Assembly (NCBI GenBank): GCA_947591475.1
Contig: CANQDE010000006.1
Span: forward strand, 50,140-114,139
From: an uncultured Alistipes sp.
Lineage (GTDB): Bacteria > Bacteroidota > Bacteroidia > Bacteroidales > Rikenellaceae
Length of the DNA stretch: 64,000 nt
Reading direction: 5' to 3'
Notes under the pieces: model-generated
The model's database searches: none
The model's input: only the letters and a program-made list of their open reading frames with translations
What the model was told of the DNA's origin: nothing
In this document: positions 63,001 to 64,000 of the stretch, one piece after another
Layout: each line of letters opens with the position of its first letter
How positions within the stretch are numbered: the stretch's first letter is position 1
Translations under genes and position numbers: made by a program

Positions 63001-63114
63001 CTTTTCGGGGCGATGGCCGCTTCGATCATGGGCGGGCTGCTGGTCGCCACGCTGCTCACCGTCTTCGTTCTGCCCGTCTTTTATGCGCTCTTTTATCACA
63101 TCCGTCAATCATGA
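60076..63114 (+). CDS. RND efflux permease (HAE-type inner membrane pump)
   Basis: A 1012-residue proton-driven pump with twelve membrane segments and two large periplasmic loops. Signatures are YPGATPEQVEQLITEPIEREV, YGDVYGIYYGLSADDG in the first loop, GMLVDNAIVVTDNARQ in segment 4 (Asp-Asn where AcrB has Asp-Asp), and GLVGMNIKNAVVLVERI in segment 10 with the conserved Lys. It exports drugs, dyes or metabolites; specificity is unknown. It lies 8 bases after the adaptor and overlaps the TolC-like gene by four. Confidence 0.93.
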   Translation: MMNLPRYALRNGRVVWFFLAVLLVGGIAGFFTLGKKEDAVFVIKSASLSCAYPGATPEQVEQLITEPIEREVQSMRRIHKITSESHYGLSRILVELDPATRAAEIPQLWDELRRKVADIQPRLPAGASAITVADDYGDVYGIYYGLSADDGFSWSELRDWAQQLKKRLVTIDGVQKVTLFGEQEPEIDVYISLATLANFAIRPETVVATLSQQNVLVDSGEKQAGEMAIRILEDGTYKQLDDLRNQLLFAASGKQYRLGDVARIEQQYAEPPRTLMRVDGRRAIGIGISTEADADVSAVGRQVDRLLTEQTARMPIGLELNVLYPEDRIAREATTTFLLNLAASVAIVLLVIMVVMGLRAGALIGSSLLFSIGGTLFVMQFLGEGLNRTSLAGFIIAMGMLVDNAIVVTDNARQAMLRGVERATALVDGATAPARSLLGATLIAVCSFLPLYLAPSAVAEIVKPLFVVVAVSLLLSWLLALTQTPLFGNFLLRGLEVRPQNSYDSRFYRRFDRMLAALLRRRWAVVVGVAVLFVLSVFVMGRMPQNFFPNLDKPYFRADVLLPEGYDIRATERQLIRMEEWLRLRPEVKRVSVTMGATPPRYYLASGSVAQRPNFGNLLVELHDKRRTEEVEAAFERFVAAEFPDVWLRSSLFKLSPVPDAAIEFGFIGEEIDTLLRLTAQAERIMARTPGTTNIRNNWGNRVPTWLPVYSQMKGQRVGISRSLMAQGITVATQGYRLGDYREGDQILPVLLKDDRLETYDLADLQALPLFTPTGKVRSVEQAVEAFRFEFRRGVVKRYNRQRTMRAQCDPVRGVNTIELYTALRDSIERAVQLPEGYSMRSFGEQESQQESNEALAAKMPLTLALIFMVLLLLFRNYREPIVILLMTPLIFIGVVLELAVAGKIFNFFSLLGLLGLVGMNIKNAVVLVERIDTLRADGLPPYEALMAATRSRIVPVTVASGTTILGMLPLLGDSLFGAMAASIMGGLLVATLLTVFVLPVFYALFYHIRQS

Positions 63115-63923
63115 AACCGTTTCTTTTTGGGTTGTTCGTCTTGTCCGTCCTGCGGCTTGCGGCGCAGGTTCCGTTGCCCGATTCGCCACAACCGGCCGAT
63201 GCGTCGTCGATTTCGATCGAGGCCTATTGCGACGCGGTAACAGCCTATAGCCGACAACTGAAAGCGGCCGCAGCGCAACGGGTCGAGGCGGCCGAGACGA
63301 TGGGCAGCATCCGCACGGGGTTCCTGCCCCGTCTGTCGGCAGCCGGAAGTTTCGCCGTTGCAGCCCGTCGGTTTGACGATGCCGAACGATGGACGTTCGC
63401 CGTCGAACCGCAAATCGTGCAGACCATCTACGGCGGAGGTGCGACGCGGGCCGCTTATCGACAGGCTGAATTGGGTTACGATATTGCGTTGTGCGACGAG
63501 GAGTTCACGCGCTTGGAGGTGCGCTATGCGGCGGAATATACCTACTGGAATCTCTCCGCCATGCGGCTTTTCGCCGAAGCGATGCAGCGTTATGTCGCGA
63601 TTATCCGTTCGTTGAAAGCGGTGGTCGACCGCCGTTTCGCCGAAGGGTACATCGCCAAGAGCGACGTGCTGATGATCGACACGCGGTTGAGCGAGGCGGA
63701 GTACGAAGCGGTGTCGGCCGAACGGAATTACATCGTGGCGCTCCACAACTTCAACATCCTGCGGGGTGCGCCGCCGGAGAAGGCGGTCGCGCTGGCATCG
63801 GGCATACGGGATTCGCTGCCGATGCCCGTGCGGAGCGAAGGGCTTGCAGCGTTGGAGCATCGTCCCGATTATGCTGCGGCTTTGCTGCGGGTCGAGCAGG
63901 CAGGTGTGGCCGTTCGGGCGGCG

Positions 63924-64000
63924 TGGAAAAACCGGAGCAGACTGGGACAGTGCGCCGGAGCAGACTGGGACACTTTTGATGCGGCAAAGTTAATGATTTT
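63924..64000. mobile_element. Probable end of an IS21-type insertion sequence
   Basis: Starting with TG at the point where TolC similarity stops, the DNA carries two 18-bp copies of CCGGAGCAGACTGGGACA 23 bases apart. IS21-family elements begin 5'-TG and have multiple repeated transposase-binding sites at their ends, and CTGGGACA-type repeats are common in Bacteroidota relatives as I recall them. No istA/istB coding sequence is visible, since the window stops here. The exact boundary is inferred. Confidence 0.5.
63932..63972 (+). repeat. Two direct 18-bp repeats at the insertion end
   Basis: CCGGAGCAGACTGGGACA at 63932-63949 and again at 63955-63972, identical and offset by 23 bases, about two turns of DNA. 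The spacing suits protein binding on one face, as expected of transposase sites. Confidence 0.9.

Larger units (their letters stand above)
63111..64000 (+). pseudogene. TolC-like outer membrane efflux protein, interrupted
   Basis: From ATG 63111, overlapping the pump stop, 271 codons read as a TolC-type protein: signal MKPFLFGLFVLSVLRLAAQ, helical repeats with RTGFLPRLSAAGSF, IYGGGATRAAYRQAELGYDIA, and RFAEGYIAKSDVLMIDTRLSEAEY. The family is about 430-450 residues. After Ala-Ala at codon 271 (63923) the sequence changes to TGGAAAAACC and two 18-bp repeats, with no TolC likeness (NRSRLGQCAGADWDTF), through to the window edge. It appears cut by an insertion; the rest may lie beyond 64000. Confidence 0.75.

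Noticed and set aside
61618..63108. 496-codon minus-strand frame
   Set aside because: Antisense to the RND pump; His/Gln/Arg-rich translation without recognisable domains.
60076..63114. Asp-Asn instead of Asp-Asp in pump segment 4 as a defect
   Set aside because: VDNAIVV-type segments are common in Bacteroidota RND pumps as I recall them, so this is probably normal variation.
1..64000. CRISPR arrays or rRNA genes
   Set aside because: No regularly spaced repeat-spacer pattern and no conserved rRNA stretches were seen on either strand.

Overview
The window reads as a Bacteroidota chromosome of the order Bacteroidales, most like Alistipes/Rikenellaceae. This is inferred from two SusC/SusD pairs, Bacteroidota-type promoters (TAnnTTTG, sometimes with an upstream TTTG), SufBCDS gene order and moderate-to-high GC. 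The genus is a guess; the order is well supported.

Layout. (1) 1-11388, plus strand: a surface polysaccharide (O-antigen/EPS) cluster. dTDP-rhamnose genes (rfbD end, rfbB) precede an AT-rich block of flippase, UDP-galactopyranose-mutase-like flavoprotein, five glycosyltransferases and a Wzy-type polymerase; gmd and fcl for GDP-fucose close it. (2) 11390-16020: a scar-like region holding an ABC ATPase remnant, an AraC-type regulator broken by an in-frame stop, and a UvrA-like ATPase. (3) 16061-34432, minus strand: a polysaccharide utilisation locus (susC, susD, lipoprotein, GH2+malectin, a lyase-GH88 fusion, GH2, GH5, GH3, fructuronate-reductase-like SDR, mannonate dehydratase). It should break a uronic-acid-containing beta-glycan and feed glucuronate-derived sugar into KDG. 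A divergent beta-propeller regulator (34752-37644) carries a frameshift. (4) tRNA-Ser(GCT), minus strand. (5) 38455-51000, plus strand: a pectin locus (STN-esterase, DUF4861-CE12-CE8 triple enzyme, GH105, susC, susD, GH28). (6) 51216-55581: sufBCDS with an unusually short SufD. (7) 55595-57195: a two-gene type II restriction-modification system of the MvaI/BcnI kind, wedged between sufS and tmk. (8) 57189-64000: tmk, a DoxX/MauE-like membrane protein and an RND efflux operon (adaptor, pump, TolC). The TolC frame is cut at the window edge by what looks like the end of an IS21-type element.

Most notable: two multi-enzyme fusions that pack successive degradation steps into one secreted chain; exact nine-G tracts at Gly-Gly-Gly codons in both SusC genes (possible phase variation); and four damaged genes (ABC ATPase, AraC regulator, PUL regulator, TolC). 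I found no CRISPR array and no rRNA. All calls come from reading the sequence; no database search was run.
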